Shown piece by piece: positions 45,575 to 54,383 of a stretch of 64,000 nt of DNA. The translations under genes and the position numbers were made by a program. The first letter of the stretch is position 1. The number at the start of each line of letters is the position of its first letter. The notes below the pieces were generated by a model, which worked only from the letters and a program-made list of their open reading frames with translations, made no database searches and was not told the DNA's origin. The stretch lies in assembly GCA_002383485.1 (NCBI GenBank), contig DFYY01000006.1:1-64000 (forward strand), given 5' to 3'. The stretch comes from Bacteroidales bacterium UBA4070 (GTDB lineage: Bacteria; Bacteroidota; Bacteroidia; Bacteroidales; VadinHA17).

Positions 45575-48211
45575 ATGAAATTACAGTTCGACCCAAACCA
45601 GCATTATCAAATACAGGCAATAAATGCCATAACAGGCATTTTTGAAGGACAACCGCTTGACGGATCAAATACAAGTTTTTATATCGACAAAGAGGACAGG
45701 CTAAAACTTATTTCAGGTCTTGGAAATAACCTCGTATTATCCGAGAAACAAATTTTTAAGAACCTGAAAGCGGTTCAGGAACAAAATGAAATACCGGTTT
45801 CAAAATCATTTGAAGGAATGAATTTTTCCATTGAAATGGAAACCGGTACCGGAAAAACCTATGTTTACCTGCGTTCCATATATGAACTAAACAAACAATT
45901 CGGTTTTAAAAAATTTGTCATTGTTGTGCCCAGCGTTGCAATTCGTGAAGGGGTTTTAAAAAACCTGCAAATCACGCACGACCATTTTCAAAGCATCTAC
46001 GATAAAACACCCCTCAATTTTCAGGTGTATGATTCTAAAAGGGTATCAAACCTCAGGAGTTTCGCAACCAATAACAACATCGAAATTCTGGTAATCAATA
46101 TTGATTCTTTTGCGAAGGATGAAAACATCATCAACCGCCCCAACGACAGGTTAACAGGTCAGCGCCCTGTTGAATTTATTCAGGCAACCAATCCCATTGT
46201 TATTGTGGACGAGCCGCAAAACATGGAAACACCTATACGGATAAAGGCCATTGCCAATTTAAACCCGCTTTGCACACTAAGATATTCGGCAACTCATTTA
46301 AACTTGTATAATCTGGTTTATAGCCTGAATCCTGTCAAAGCTTATGATTTGGGGCTGGTAAAACAAATCGAGGTTGATTCGGTAATATCCGAGAATAGCT
46401 CCAATCAGGCATTTATATTGGTTGAATCAGCAAATGCAACAAAAACGAAGGTTACTGCAAAAATTAAAATTGACACCAACTCAGATTCGGGGGTAAAAAA
46501 GAAATCCTTATCGGTGAAGGTGGGCGATGACATATATAATCTATCAAACGAACGTGAAATTTATAAGGAAGGGTACATTATTGAGGAAATAGACGTTTCC
46601 AATCAGTGCATTACCCTTTCAAATGGTTCAGTCCTGTATGTTGGCGATAGTCAGGGCGGAATGACTGATGAAATCATGAAATTTCAAATCCGCAAGACCA
46701 TTGAAGAACATCTTAAAAAAGAAAAAAGGTTAAACCCAAAAGGAATTAAAGTTTTGTCCCTCTTTTTTATCGACAGGGTTTCCAATTATCGGAATTACGA
46801 TGATTCCGGCAATCCGGTTCCCGGCAAATTTGCAATCTGGTTTGAAGAAATATACAACAGTTTCATTTCACAGCCAGCCGTTAGCGACATGAATAAACAT
46901 GAAGTTCCAAAAGTTCACAATGGTTATTTTTCTGCTGATAAAAAAGGCCTTTTCAAAGATACATCAGGCGAAACCCAGGCCGATGATGATACTTACAAAC
47001 TCATCATGCAGGACAAAGAAAGATTGCTGGACATAGAAAACCCTTTGCGTTTTATATTTTCTCATTCTGCTTTACGTGAAGGTTGGGACAATCCCAATGT
47101 GTTCCAGATTTGCACGCTCAACGAAACCAAATCCGACATTAAGAAACGTCAGGAAATTGGAAGGGGTCTCCGCCTATCGGTAAATCAGGAAGGCATCAGG
47201 TCTTATGACAGGAACATAAACAGGTTAACAGTAGTTGCAAACGAAGCCTATGAAGATTTTGCCAAGACATTGCAAACTGAAATTGAAGAAGATTGCGGCG
47301 TTTCATTCGAAGGCAGGATTAAAAACAAAACTGAACGTACACGTATCAATTACCGCAAAGGGTTTGAAGCCGACCCGAAATTCCTCGAAATTTGGGAACG
47401 TATTAAGCATAAAACTACTTATCAGGTCAGTTACAGTACAAAATATTTGATTGAAGTTGCCGGAAAACAGATTAAAGACCTTCCGAAAATTCAGGCCCCC
47501 TCTGTCCGTTCTACAAAAGTATCCCTGTCAATGTCAGAAAAAGGAATTGAAACAAACTATGTAGCGGAGAAGAAAGAAGTATATAGTATGAAGTTTCCCA
47601 TTCCGGACGTTTTAGGTTATATCCAGCAACGCACAGAACTAACCCGCTCAACCATACTCGCAGTTTTAAAAGAATCGGGCAAGATTGAAGAAATACTAAT
47701 CAATCCGCAATTATTTCTTGACCTGACGGTATCAGCCATACGCAAAACCTTAAGCGATTTAATGGTTGCAGGTATCAAATACGAGAAAATTGGTTCATCG
47801 CAATATGAGATGAGGCTTTTTGAGGAAAATGAAATTGAAACCTATCTCGACAATTTAACCTTCGAGGTCAGCGATGTATCGAAAACCATTTATGAAAATT
47901 ACATTCCTTTAAATTCAAACATCGAAAGCCAATTTGCAAAAGACTGTGAAACAAGCGAACAGGTTGAATTTTACTTCAAGCTGCCGTTTTGGTTTAAAAT
48001 TCCAACTCCCATCGGAACATACAATCCAGATTGGGCAGTTGTGATGAAAGACGAAAAGAAAATCTATTTCGTAGCCGAAACCAAATCAACCACAGATAAA
48101 GACAAACTTCGCAAAGAAGAACAACAAAAAATCCAGTGTGGTGAAAGACATTTCGAGATATTTGAGGATGTGAATTTCAGACATGTAACTAAGGTTAGTG
48201 AATTGCATTAA
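45575..48211 (+). CDS. Type III restriction endonuclease subunit (Res)
   Basis: An 878-residue SF2 helicase-nuclease. Helicase motifs: Walker A METGTGKTYVY (~89), motif II VIVDEPQNMET (~207), HSALREGWDN (~497) and motif VI RQEIGRGLRL (~528). A C-terminal PD-(D/E)XK nuclease domain carries YNPDWAVV and FVAETKS (~815-840), where D, E and K are intact. With Mod it forms the complex that translocates or slides on DNA and cuts away from the site. A sampled line (45841-45900) has 37% GC, higher than the two genes before it. No stops. Confidence 0.92.
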   Translation: MKLQFDPNQHYQIQAINAITGIFEGQPLDGSNTSFYIDKEDRLKLISGLGNNLVLSEKQIFKNLKAVQEQNEIPVSKSFEGMNFSIEMETGTGKTYVYLRSIYELNKQFGFKKFVIVVPSVAIREGVLKNLQITHDHFQSIYDKTPLNFQVYDSKRVSNLRSFATNNNIEILVINIDSFAKDENIINRPNDRLTGQRPVEFIQATNPIVIVDEPQNMETPIRIKAIANLNPLCTLRYSATHLNLYNLVYSLNPVKAYDLGLVKQIEVDSVISENSSNQAFILVESANATKTKVTAKIKIDTNSDSGVKKKSLSVKVGDDIYNLSNEREIYKEGYIIEEIDVSNQCITLSNGSVLYVGDSQGGMTDEIMKFQIRKTIEEHLKKEKRLNPKGIKVLSLFFIDRVSNYRNYDDSGNPVPGKFAIWFEEIYNSFISQPAVSDMNKHEVPKVHNGYFSADKKGLFKDTSGETQADDDTYKLIMQDKERLLDIENPLRFIFSHSALREGWDNPNVFQICTLNETKSDIKKRQEIGRGLRLSVNQEGIRSYDRNINRLTVVANEAYEDFAKTLQTEIEEDCGVSFEGRIKNKTERTRINYRKGFEADPKFLEIWERIKHKTTYQVSYSTKYLIEVAGKQIKDLPKIQAPSVRSTKVSLSMSEKGIETNYVAEKKEVYSMKFPIPDVLGYIQQRTELTRSTILAVLKESGKIEEILINPQLFLDLTVSAIRKTLSDLMVAGIKYEKIGSSQYEMRLFEENEIETYLDNLTFEVSDVSKTIYENYIPLNSNIESQFAKDCETSEQVEFYFKLPFWFKIPTPIGTYNPDWAVVMKDEKKIYFVAETKSTTDKDKLRKEEQQKIQCGERHFEIFEDVNFRHVTKVSELH

Positions 48212-48220
48212 TATTAAATT

Positions 48221-48556
48221 ATGGCACAAACTTTTAATATTAGGGGCTTTGTTGCAAACATTGATATTCAACCAGATGAATATTTACTTCCGTTTTATGA
48301 GATAGTCGTTAATGCCATTCATAGTATTGAGGAAGTACTAATCGATGCATCTGAAAATTTAAAGGCTCAATATTCCGGATGGATTGTAAATGCAGAAAAA
48401 GAAAAAAATAAAAGGATTAGAAATTATATTCTTAATCCTGATAAACCTCGCCTAGATTATAAACACCTTTTAACAGTCTCGGAAACTTTTGAAGATATCT
48501 CAGCAAATGCAACCGATGAACGCTTGGAATTGAATTACATAAAAAGGTCTATATAA
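48221..48556 (+). pseudogene. GHKL-type ATPase, N-terminal stub
   Basis: A 111-residue stub starting 9 bases after res. Its first 45 residues (FNIRGFVANIDIQPDEY, LLPFYEIVVNAIHSIEE) look like the N-box region of an Hsp90/MORC-like GHKL ATPase often found in defence islands. The later DxGxG and G2 boxes are absent, and the reading frame stops at 48556, just before the IS3 remnant at about 48576. Probably the ninth gene of the run, cut off by the rearrangement that brought in the IS. Confidence 0.6.
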
Positions 48557-48575
48557 CTTAGTATAATACTATAAT

Positions 48576-49085
48576 ACTCCCCGAAAATCGGACCACTGGT
48601 TAAGTTGAATATATTAGGATTAAATTTACCAGTGATATGAAAAAGACAAGAAGGAAATTTACGAGTTCATTTAAGGCCAAAGTGGCCATTTCAGCACTCA
48701 AGGAGCGGGAATCTCTTGCTGAACTATCAAAGCGCTATGAAGTACATCCGACCATGATCAGTAAATGGAAACTGGAATTTCTGGAGAAATCAGAGGGTGT
48801 ATTTGACAGGAAGTCCGATGAAGACTCCGGAGTTGATGCCAAGAAGTTATATGCCAAGATCGGACAGTTGGAAATGGAAAACGATTTTCTAAAAAAAAGC
48901 TTAAACAAGACCGTACGATGAGTCAGCGTCTTAAACTTGTTGATAATCAGGATACGGTGAGTATACGGAAACAGTGTGAGCTTTTATCGGTTCACAGAAG
49001 CAGCTTGTACTATGCTCCAAAGGGAGAAAGTCAGGAGAACCTGAAGATCATGCGCATCATGGATGAGCATTACCAAAGTTACGTA
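48576..49085 (+). mobile_element. IS3 family element, 3'-truncated
   Basis: The left end has ACTCCCCGAAAATCGGACCA, followed by a complete orfA and the first ~48 codons of orfB. The element stops after MDEHY of OrfB near 49080. The right end and the catalytic DDE core are missing. The junction also marks the island's right edge. Confidence 0.78.
48637..48921 (+). CDS. IS3 family transposase OrfA
   Basis: A 94-residue protein with a helix-turn-helix (~5-50, FTSSFKAKVAISALKERESL, SKRYEVHPTMISKWK) and a leucine-zipper-like helix (~72-92, KKLYAKIGQLEMENDFLKKS) as in IS3 OrfA. It overlaps orfB by 4 bases. Not useful for transposition without a full OrfB, though it could still bind IS ends. Confidence 0.9.
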   Translation: MKKTRRKFTSSFKAKVAISALKERESLAELSKRYEVHPTMISKWKLEFLEKSEGVFDRKSDEDSGVDAKKLYAKIGQLEMENDFLKKSLNKTVR

Positions 49086-49115
49086 GCGATCATTGTATAT
49101 TTCGATCAATCTTGA
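48918..49115 (+). pseudogene. IS3 family transposase OrfB, truncated
   Basis: Only the N-terminal part (MSQRLKLVDNQD, the SVHRSSLYYAPKG helix-turn-helix-like region, RIMDEHY) is present. After codon ~53 the sequence departs from the family and stops at 49115. The integrase core (rve, DDE) is absent, so the element is inactive. Confidence 0.85.
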
Positions 49116-49214
49116 GGACATAAAAATTGACCCTGAAACAGGCCTTAATTTTTACACAATTTGTAACTTTAGACGCTACTATGAAACCGAAAAATAACAA
49201 AAAAATAACTGCTT

Positions 49215-52151
49215 ATGAAGAAGATTTACTCCCTTATCATTACGGTTGGTCTTATTATTCCTTTAAATCTGGCGGCTGACGGGACTGCCACAGTAGCCTT
49301 AAGACCAACCCATCTTGACATCTCAAGTGCTACTGCCCAGGGTGCAGTTTTGATGACCTTGAGCGGATATTCAACAGATGATGTCAGATATAGACTCTAC
49401 AGCGGATCAAACCAGTACAATTGCTGGGATGCGACCACAGAGACCTATATCTCTTCAACTTCCTATGCATCTGGTCCTTCCGCACTTGGTTCTCCCTCAA
49501 CAAGTTCCACATTCTGGATACCTTTTGAAAGAGGATCAATTGCAAGCACCTCAGCATCATATAGAGATAGGTTAGGACCTGCTTACTCTGCAAACAATAA
49601 CACTGTTGTTTTGCCTGCTGCCACTGAAATAACCAGTTCATTCTCTCTTACCGGTTCTCTGGCAGGCACTACAGAATTGCCCCTTACAAACAAATATGTC
49701 ATATTAAGTTTCAACGGTACGATACTGGTATCAGCAGTCTCATCTGATCTCACAACCGGAGCATTTACCTTAATCTGCCCTGAAGGTACTCCTATTGACA
49801 AGGTAGAGGTAAGAACTCTGTCCAACACTATTGTAGGCGCAGTAACAGGAAGCTATACTGCCTCAGCTAGCCTTGGCACTATCAGTCTTGCAACAGCTTC
49901 GGATAACCAGGCTCCTGTCTTCAATACTGGTTTCCCAAAACTTGCAAACATTGACGCTACCCAGGCTGACCTGGAGGTAAGCATGGACGAGGCAGGAAAA
50001 GCATATTACGTGGTTGTCCCTGACGGCGCCACTGCACCCACAGTTACAGAAGTAGTTGCCGGAGCCAACTATGGTACCGTCACCCTGACCGCACACGGAA
50101 CAATAGACATTACAGCCGGCGGTGTAACATCTTCTGCCACAATAACAGGCCTGACGGATAAAACAAACTACGACATCTATGTAGTCGCCGAAGACGACGA
50201 GACAACACCAAACCGCCAGACTGTGGCAACTAAAGTGGACCTCTATACAATCCGCCCACCAGATGTGCTTCTGAGCGTCGACTTCGAAACAGAAAACTCG
50301 CTGGCACCATTCACGCAGATTAGCATCACAGGTGATCAAGTCTGGATTCAGGCGGTGAATAGTGGCAACGGTTATGCATATATGAATGGCTACTCCAGCG
50401 GGGCGCAGGAAAATGAAGACTGGCTCATATCACCGGCAATAACCCTGAGTGCATCGGAAATGAACGTATTGACCTTCATGACAGCCAAAAACTTTCCCGG
50501 CCCGGATATTGAAGTCAGGATCTCAACTAATTTCAGCGGCACATATACAGCGGCAGATATTGCAGCTGCAACCTGGACTGACATTACATCCCAGTTTGCC
50601 TACTCAACAGGTACCTATACATGGACACCATCAGGAGAATTCAGCCTGAATTCCTATTCAAACACAGTTTATGTTGCCTTTGTATACAAGTCAAACACTA
50701 CCGACGGAGCTGCTGCCTGGGAAATAGATAATTTCAAAATCACCGGATACCTCCTCCCCGGCTCGGACGCCTCACTCTCAGACCTGAAGGTCGACGGCAC
50801 CACAATTGCATCATTCGATGCCGCCACTCTCTCTTATGAGATGACCATAGAAGCCACGGTGACAACACCGCCGACAGTGACCTATACCACCACCGACGCA
50901 ACCGCTACCGCAGTGGTAAACAACGCAACCGACCTTGCCGGCGCCGCCGCCGCCAGGACAACAACAGTGGTCGTGACTGCCGCCAACGGCACCACAACCC
51001 AGACATACAGCATCCTCTTCAACCCGATCATCGCTGTTGCCGACCTCGCTGCACTGCGCGCAGTATCGCCGGACAACTACGGCAGAATCTACCAGGTCAC
51101 CGGACAGGTTGTGGTATCCGGCATCAATGACACCCAGAGACATCAGAAATATGTCCAGGATGCATCGGCAGGAATTATAATCGATGATGCAGGCGCTATA
51201 ATAACCACCGCATACAATGTGGGCGACGGCATCACCGGACTGACCGGCAGCCTCTCAGAGTACAACAAGCTGCTCCAGTTCCTGCCATACCGCGACCCGG
51301 GCGCTGCATCATCAACCGGAAACGCCCTCACCCCTCAGTTAATCACCATTGCCGAGTTCGAAACCAACCAGGAAAACTACGAATCAGAACTGGTCAGGAT
51401 AGTCGGTGTGAGATTCGATGACGCCAACGGTACGGCACTCTTCCAGGAGAAGAAGAACTACAACATCAGCGTCGGAACCGATGTGGCAATCCTGCGCACC
51501 ATTTTCCTCGGTACTGACCTCAATGACAAGGTCATCCCCTATATGTCTGACGTGACCGGGATTGCAACTGTGTACAACACGGATGCCCAGCTTGCTCCCC
51601 GCAACTATGCGGACCTGGTCGTTTACTCCTCCGATGCCACACTCAGTGATCTCAAGGTAAGCGGCACAACAGTGACGGGATTCGCATCTGGCACCCTGAC
51701 CTATAACGTCTCCCTTCCCGCCGGAACTACAACAATACCGGTAGTCACTGCAATACCCGCCGAGACAAACGCTACAGTGGTCATTACCGCTGCAACAGCA
51801 CTCACGGGAGATGTGGCAGCCCGCACAGCGAAAATCGACGTTACATCCCACGATAAATCAACAGTTAAAAACTACACAATAGTCTTCTCCGTGGCAACCG
51901 GGATAAACGACAGCCAGGGCAGAAACCTCAGACTGTACCCCGTCCCGGCCCGTGATGAGATAACCGCTGAAGGAATTGAAGGGATCACCCTGATCGAGAT
52001 ATTCGAGGTGACAGGAAACAAGGTCACTGCGATCAGATGCGAAGGTGACACTATCAGGGAGATACCTCTCTCCAGCCTGCCACGCGGACTGTATGTTATG
52101 AAGCTTACAGGCCCGGATGGCGTGGTTATGAAGAAATTTGTGAAAGACTAA
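49215..52151 (+). CDS. Large T9SS-exported surface protein with DUF5689 and cadherin-like domains
   Basis: A 978-residue protein: signal peptide (~1-20), an N-terminal region of uncertain type, a fibronectin-like stretch (~225-345), a choice-of-anchor J domain (~350-510, VDFETENSLAPF ... WEIDNFKITGY), and two cadherin-like beta-sandwich domains (each starting SDA(S/T)LSDLKV, ~515-600 and ~805-890). A DUF5689 domain (~608-800) lies between them. A type A T9SS sorting domain closes it (LYPVPARDEI ... VVMKKFVKD). Exposed on the cell surface. First gene of a cluster of nucleases and a TonB system that shares its DUF5689 and anchor J domains, so it may bind nucleic acids or cell debris. Confidence 0.87.
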   Translation: MKKIYSLIITVGLIIPLNLAADGTATVALRPTHLDISSATAQGAVLMTLSGYSTDDVRYRLYSGSNQYNCWDATTETYISSTSYASGPSALGSPSTSSTFWIPFERGSIASTSASYRDRLGPAYSANNNTVVLPAATEITSSFSLTGSLAGTTELPLTNKYVILSFNGTILVSAVSSDLTTGAFTLICPEGTPIDKVEVRTLSNTIVGAVTGSYTASASLGTISLATASDNQAPVFNTGFPKLANIDATQADLEVSMDEAGKAYYVVVPDGATAPTVTEVVAGANYGTVTLTAHGTIDITAGGVTSSATITGLTDKTNYDIYVVAEDDETTPNRQTVATKVDLYTIRPPDVLLSVDFETENSLAPFTQISITGDQVWIQAVNSGNGYAYMNGYSSGAQENEDWLISPAITLSASEMNVLTFMTAKNFPGPDIEVRISTNFSGTYTAADIAAATWTDITSQFAYSTGTYTWTPSGEFSLNSYSNTVYVAFVYKSNTTDGAAAWEIDNFKITGYLLPGSDASLSDLKVDGTTIASFDAATLSYEMTIEATVTTPPTVTYTTTDATATAVVNNATDLAGAAAARTTTVVVTAANGTTTQTYSILFNPIIAVADLAALRAVSPDNYGRIYQVTGQVVVSGINDTQRHQKYVQDASAGIIIDDAGAIITTAYNVGDGITGLTGSLSEYNKLLQFLPYRDPGAASSTGNALTPQLITIAEFETNQENYESELVRIVGVRFDDANGTALFQEKKNYNISVGTDVAILRTIFLGTDLNDKVIPYMSDVTGIATVYNTDAQLAPRNYADLVVYSSDATLSDLKVSGTTVTGFASGTLTYNVSLPAGTTTIPVVTAIPAETNATVVITAATALTGDVAARTAKIDVTSHDKSTVKNYTIVFSVATGINDSQGRNLRLYPVPARDEITAEGIEGITLIEIFEVTGNKVTAIRCEGDTIREIPLSSLPRGLYVMKLTGPDGVVMKKFVKD

Positions 52152-52181
52152 ACCATAACTAACCCTCACCTTACATTGAAA

Positions 52182-52215
52182 AGCCGCTCCGGAGATCCGG
52201 GGCGGTTTTTTTTGC
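52182..52215 (+). terminator. Strong terminator after the surface protein
   Basis: CCGCTCCGGA and TCCGGGGCGG pair around a short loop and are followed by eight T (52206-52213). Confidence 0.8.
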
Positions 52216-52301
52216 CAGCCCACAGAAAAATATCACACTATGGGGCATATACTCCGGCACCATACTATTGCCTACTGCCTTATTATTTACCATCTTTGCG
52301 G

Positions 52302-53210
52302 ATGATGTTTCGCCTTCGCCTCAATAAACCGATAATCCTTCTCATCGTGACAGCAGTGGCTGTCGCCGGCTCCTGCCGCAGGATCCCGGACCCGCCGTCG
52401 CCGGATGACATAAGCCTCTTCGCCGCTTGCGTCATTCCCGGTACCTCCTCTACAATTGACATCATTACATTCAATGTCGAAGGATTCCCGAAGGCCGGTT
52501 ACACAAGCGTCACAGCACTGTCAGCACTAATCAAGGCAATGGAGCCTGACATCGTGGCCCTCCAGGAGGTGGCATCCGAAGCTGACTTCAACCGATTGGT
52601 AAAACTGATGCCCGGATGGACCGGTTTCTTCTATCCTGTCAACAACGACGAATGGAACCTGGCATATATTATTAAGGATAACGAGACCGAACTCATTCCC
52701 GGAACCCTGCGTACACTCTTTGAAGATGATTACTATGCTTTCCCCAGGCCTCCTTTTGAGATAATGGTGAGACACAAATCCTCAGGAAGAGAACTGCTGC
52801 TGATCAACCTGCACCTGAAATGCTGCGGGGGTGCAGACAACGAAAGCCGCCGCCGCTCTGCCTCGCAGCAGCTGAAGGAATACCTCGATCAGCAGAGACC
52901 CGGTGATGCCGTGGTGATGCTGGGCGATTACAATGACGAGATCACCTCGGCCAGCGCCTCTGAGAATCCCTTCCTGAACTTCATTCAGGACCCCACAGAC
53001 TACACCTTCGCCGATATGACCATTGCCAAAGGCAGCCAGCTCTGGTGGTCATACCCTTCGTGGCCAAGCCATATTGACCATATACTCGTTACCAATGAAC
53101 TGACAGCATCAATAGATACAACACTGGTTATAAAAGTCAGCCCCTGCTATCCGGAATATGAAGAGGTCCTCTCCGACCATCGGCCGGTAGGCATCAGAAT
53201 AAACCCGTAA
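52302..53210 (+). CDS. Endonuclease/exonuclease/phosphatase family lipoprotein
   Basis: About 302 residues. The start at 52302 (MMFRLRLNKP) is chosen because it opens a lipoprotein signal ending AVAGSC; the longer frame from 52176 begins inside the terminator. The EEP fold is complete: IITFNVEGF (N), ALQEV (E), MLGDYNDE (D, N), HIDHILVTN and LSDHRPV with the catalytic D-H pair. Likely a metal-dependent nuclease or phosphodiesterase on the outer membrane. Convergent with the next EEP gene, 14 bases apart. Confidence 0.87.
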   Translation: MMFRLRLNKPIILLIVTAVAVAGSCRRIPDPPSPDDISLFAACVIPGTSSTIDIITFNVEGFPKAGYTSVTALSALIKAMEPDIVALQEVASEADFNRLVKLMPGWTGFFYPVNNDEWNLAYIIKDNETELIPGTLRTLFEDDYYAFPRPPFEIMVRHKSSGRELLLINLHLKCCGGADNESRRRSASQQLKEYLDQQRPGDAVVMLGDYNDEITSASASENPFLNFIQDPTDYTFADMTIAKGSQLWWSYPSWPSHIDHILVTNELTASIDTTLVIKVSPCYPEYEEVLSDHRPVGIRINP

Positions 53211-53224
53211 ATCCTTGTAATTAA

Positions 53225-54277
53225 TCAGTTTGCGCCAGTGCTGCTTCGCACGATGACCACATAGACCGGGAAGTGGTCACTGTAGCCTCCCTGCCATACC
53301 GTACCCACGAAAGAGCGCAGCGGATATCCCTTGTACTGGCCATCCTTCTGCATCAGGAACGGCGGGTTGAATACCCGCGCATGGCGAAACTTGTATGTCG
53401 AATAGTCAATCCCCAGCAGCGACGGAGTGACCACTATCTGATCGAAAAGATTCATGCCGTCACGATAATTCAGAGAGCCTATTCCTCTCCTGAACAGCGG
53501 GTACATGGTGTTGAACATTTCCCCCTCCTTCAGCCTGTCAGGGTCACCTGACGCCCTGAGATACTTTCTCAGGCTCTCATCAACGGGATCATCATTGAGA
53601 TCTCCCATCACAAAGACCTTCGCATTGCTGTCAATCGCCAGCAGGCTGTCAACCAGCCTGCGTGAAAGCGCGGCAGCAGCATTGCGGCGCGGCCTGGTGG
53701 CAAGCTCACCTCCGGAGCGCGAGGGCCAGTGCCCGACAATGAAATGCATCGGCTCACCGTCAAAAACACCTGAAACAACCAGCTGATCACGGGTGTAAAC
53801 AGGCTCTCCCTCATCATTTGTCAGCGGCAGCGACGGACTTGCCGAGGCAGTCACCCTGAAGAACCGGGGACGATACATCAGCGCCACATCAACTCCGCGC
53901 CGATCAGGTGAGTCATAATGCACAATCTGGTAATTTGATTCCCTGAGCAGCGGATGCGCAGCAAGATCCTCCAGTACGGAACGATTCTCTATCTCCGAGA
54001 CACCAAGCACCGCAGGCCCTCCGCTCCAGCCGTCTTCCTCGCCGATCCTCGAGATGGCCAGAGCCATGTTATCGAGCTTCTCCATATACCTGGCGCCTGT
54101 CCATTTGTTCGGCCCTTCCGGAGTGAACTCCTCATCCAGAACCCCCGGAGTATCCAGGGTGTCAAACAGGTTCTCGAGGTTGTAAAAGGCAATCAGCCCC
54201 GCCCTCACAGGTTGCTGGGCCTTAACAGGCTGCAATGAGCAGAAAAGTATTAGTAAACAGGTGATCCTTGCTGTCAT
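53225..54277 (-). CDS. Secreted endonuclease/exonuclease/phosphatase
   Basis: About 350 residues. The start MTARITCLL (54277) opens a signal peptide ending VKAQQ; the longer frame to 54397 overlaps the divergent promoter region. EEP motifs: FYNLENLFD, GVSEIEN, GHWPSRSGG, VMGDLNDDP, LFDQIVV and YSDHFPV, all intact. It differs clearly from the neighbour EEP and resembles the ExeM/NucH-like secreted type. Divergent from the TonB receptor gene, so the two may be co-regulated. Confidence 0.87.
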   Translation of the reverse strand: MTARITCLLILFCSLQPVKAQQPVRAGLIAFYNLENLFDTLDTPGVLDEEFTPEGPNKWTGARYMEKLDNMALAISRIGEEDGWSGGPAVLGVSEIENRSVLEDLAAHPLLRESNYQIVHYDSPDRRGVDVALMYRPRFFRVTASASPSLPLTNDEGEPVYTRDQLVVSGVFDGEPMHFIVGHWPSRSGGELATRPRRNAAAALSRRLVDSLLAIDSNAKVFVMGDLNDDPVDESLRKYLRASGDPDRLKEGEMFNTMYPLFRRGIGSLNYRDGMNLFDQIVVTPSLLGIDYSTYKFRHARVFNPPFLMQKDGQYKGYPLRSFVGTVWQGGYSDHFPVYVVIVRSSTGAN

Positions 54278-54296
54278 AAAACTAAAATTGTGAGAG

Positions 54297-54304
54297 CAAA
54301 GGTA
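54297..54304 (-). promoter_or_regulatory. -7 box TACCTTTG before the secreted EEP gene
   Basis: A minus-strand TAnnTTTG match 20 bases before the start at 54277. It supports the 54277 start, since 54397 would lie upstream of this box. Confidence 0.45.
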
Positions 54305-54383
54305 ATGTTTTTGTCCAAAGGGATTAATGCTTTGCCGTCTCTCCGAAAAGCTATATCTTTCGGCTCTTTCTTTCAGACAACCT

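Larger units (their letters stand above)
31197..49085. mobile_element. AT-rich genomic island at tRNA-Ser, probably immobile
   Basis: Starts at the tRNA-Ser 3' end and carries integrase, ORF6N, group II intron remnant, IS256 element, defence genes and an IS3 remnant. Sampled 60-base lines give 23-37% GC for most genes against roughly 50% in flanking core genes. The integrase is frameshifted. No second copy of the tRNA 3' end was found by eye before 52.2 kb, and the right edge coincides with a truncated IS3. The right boundary is therefore approximate and probably eroded by deletion. Confidence 0.75.

Noticed and set aside
35579..48211. BREX or DISARM system
   Set aside because: There is no PglZ, BrxC/BrxL, DrmA/B or PLD gene; the methyltransferase and helicase are a type III Mod/Res pair.
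49181..49276. Short reading frame starting ATGAAACCGAAAAATAAC upstream of the large surface protein
   Set aside because: About 30 codons, out of frame with the main gene and without homology features; more likely leader sequence.
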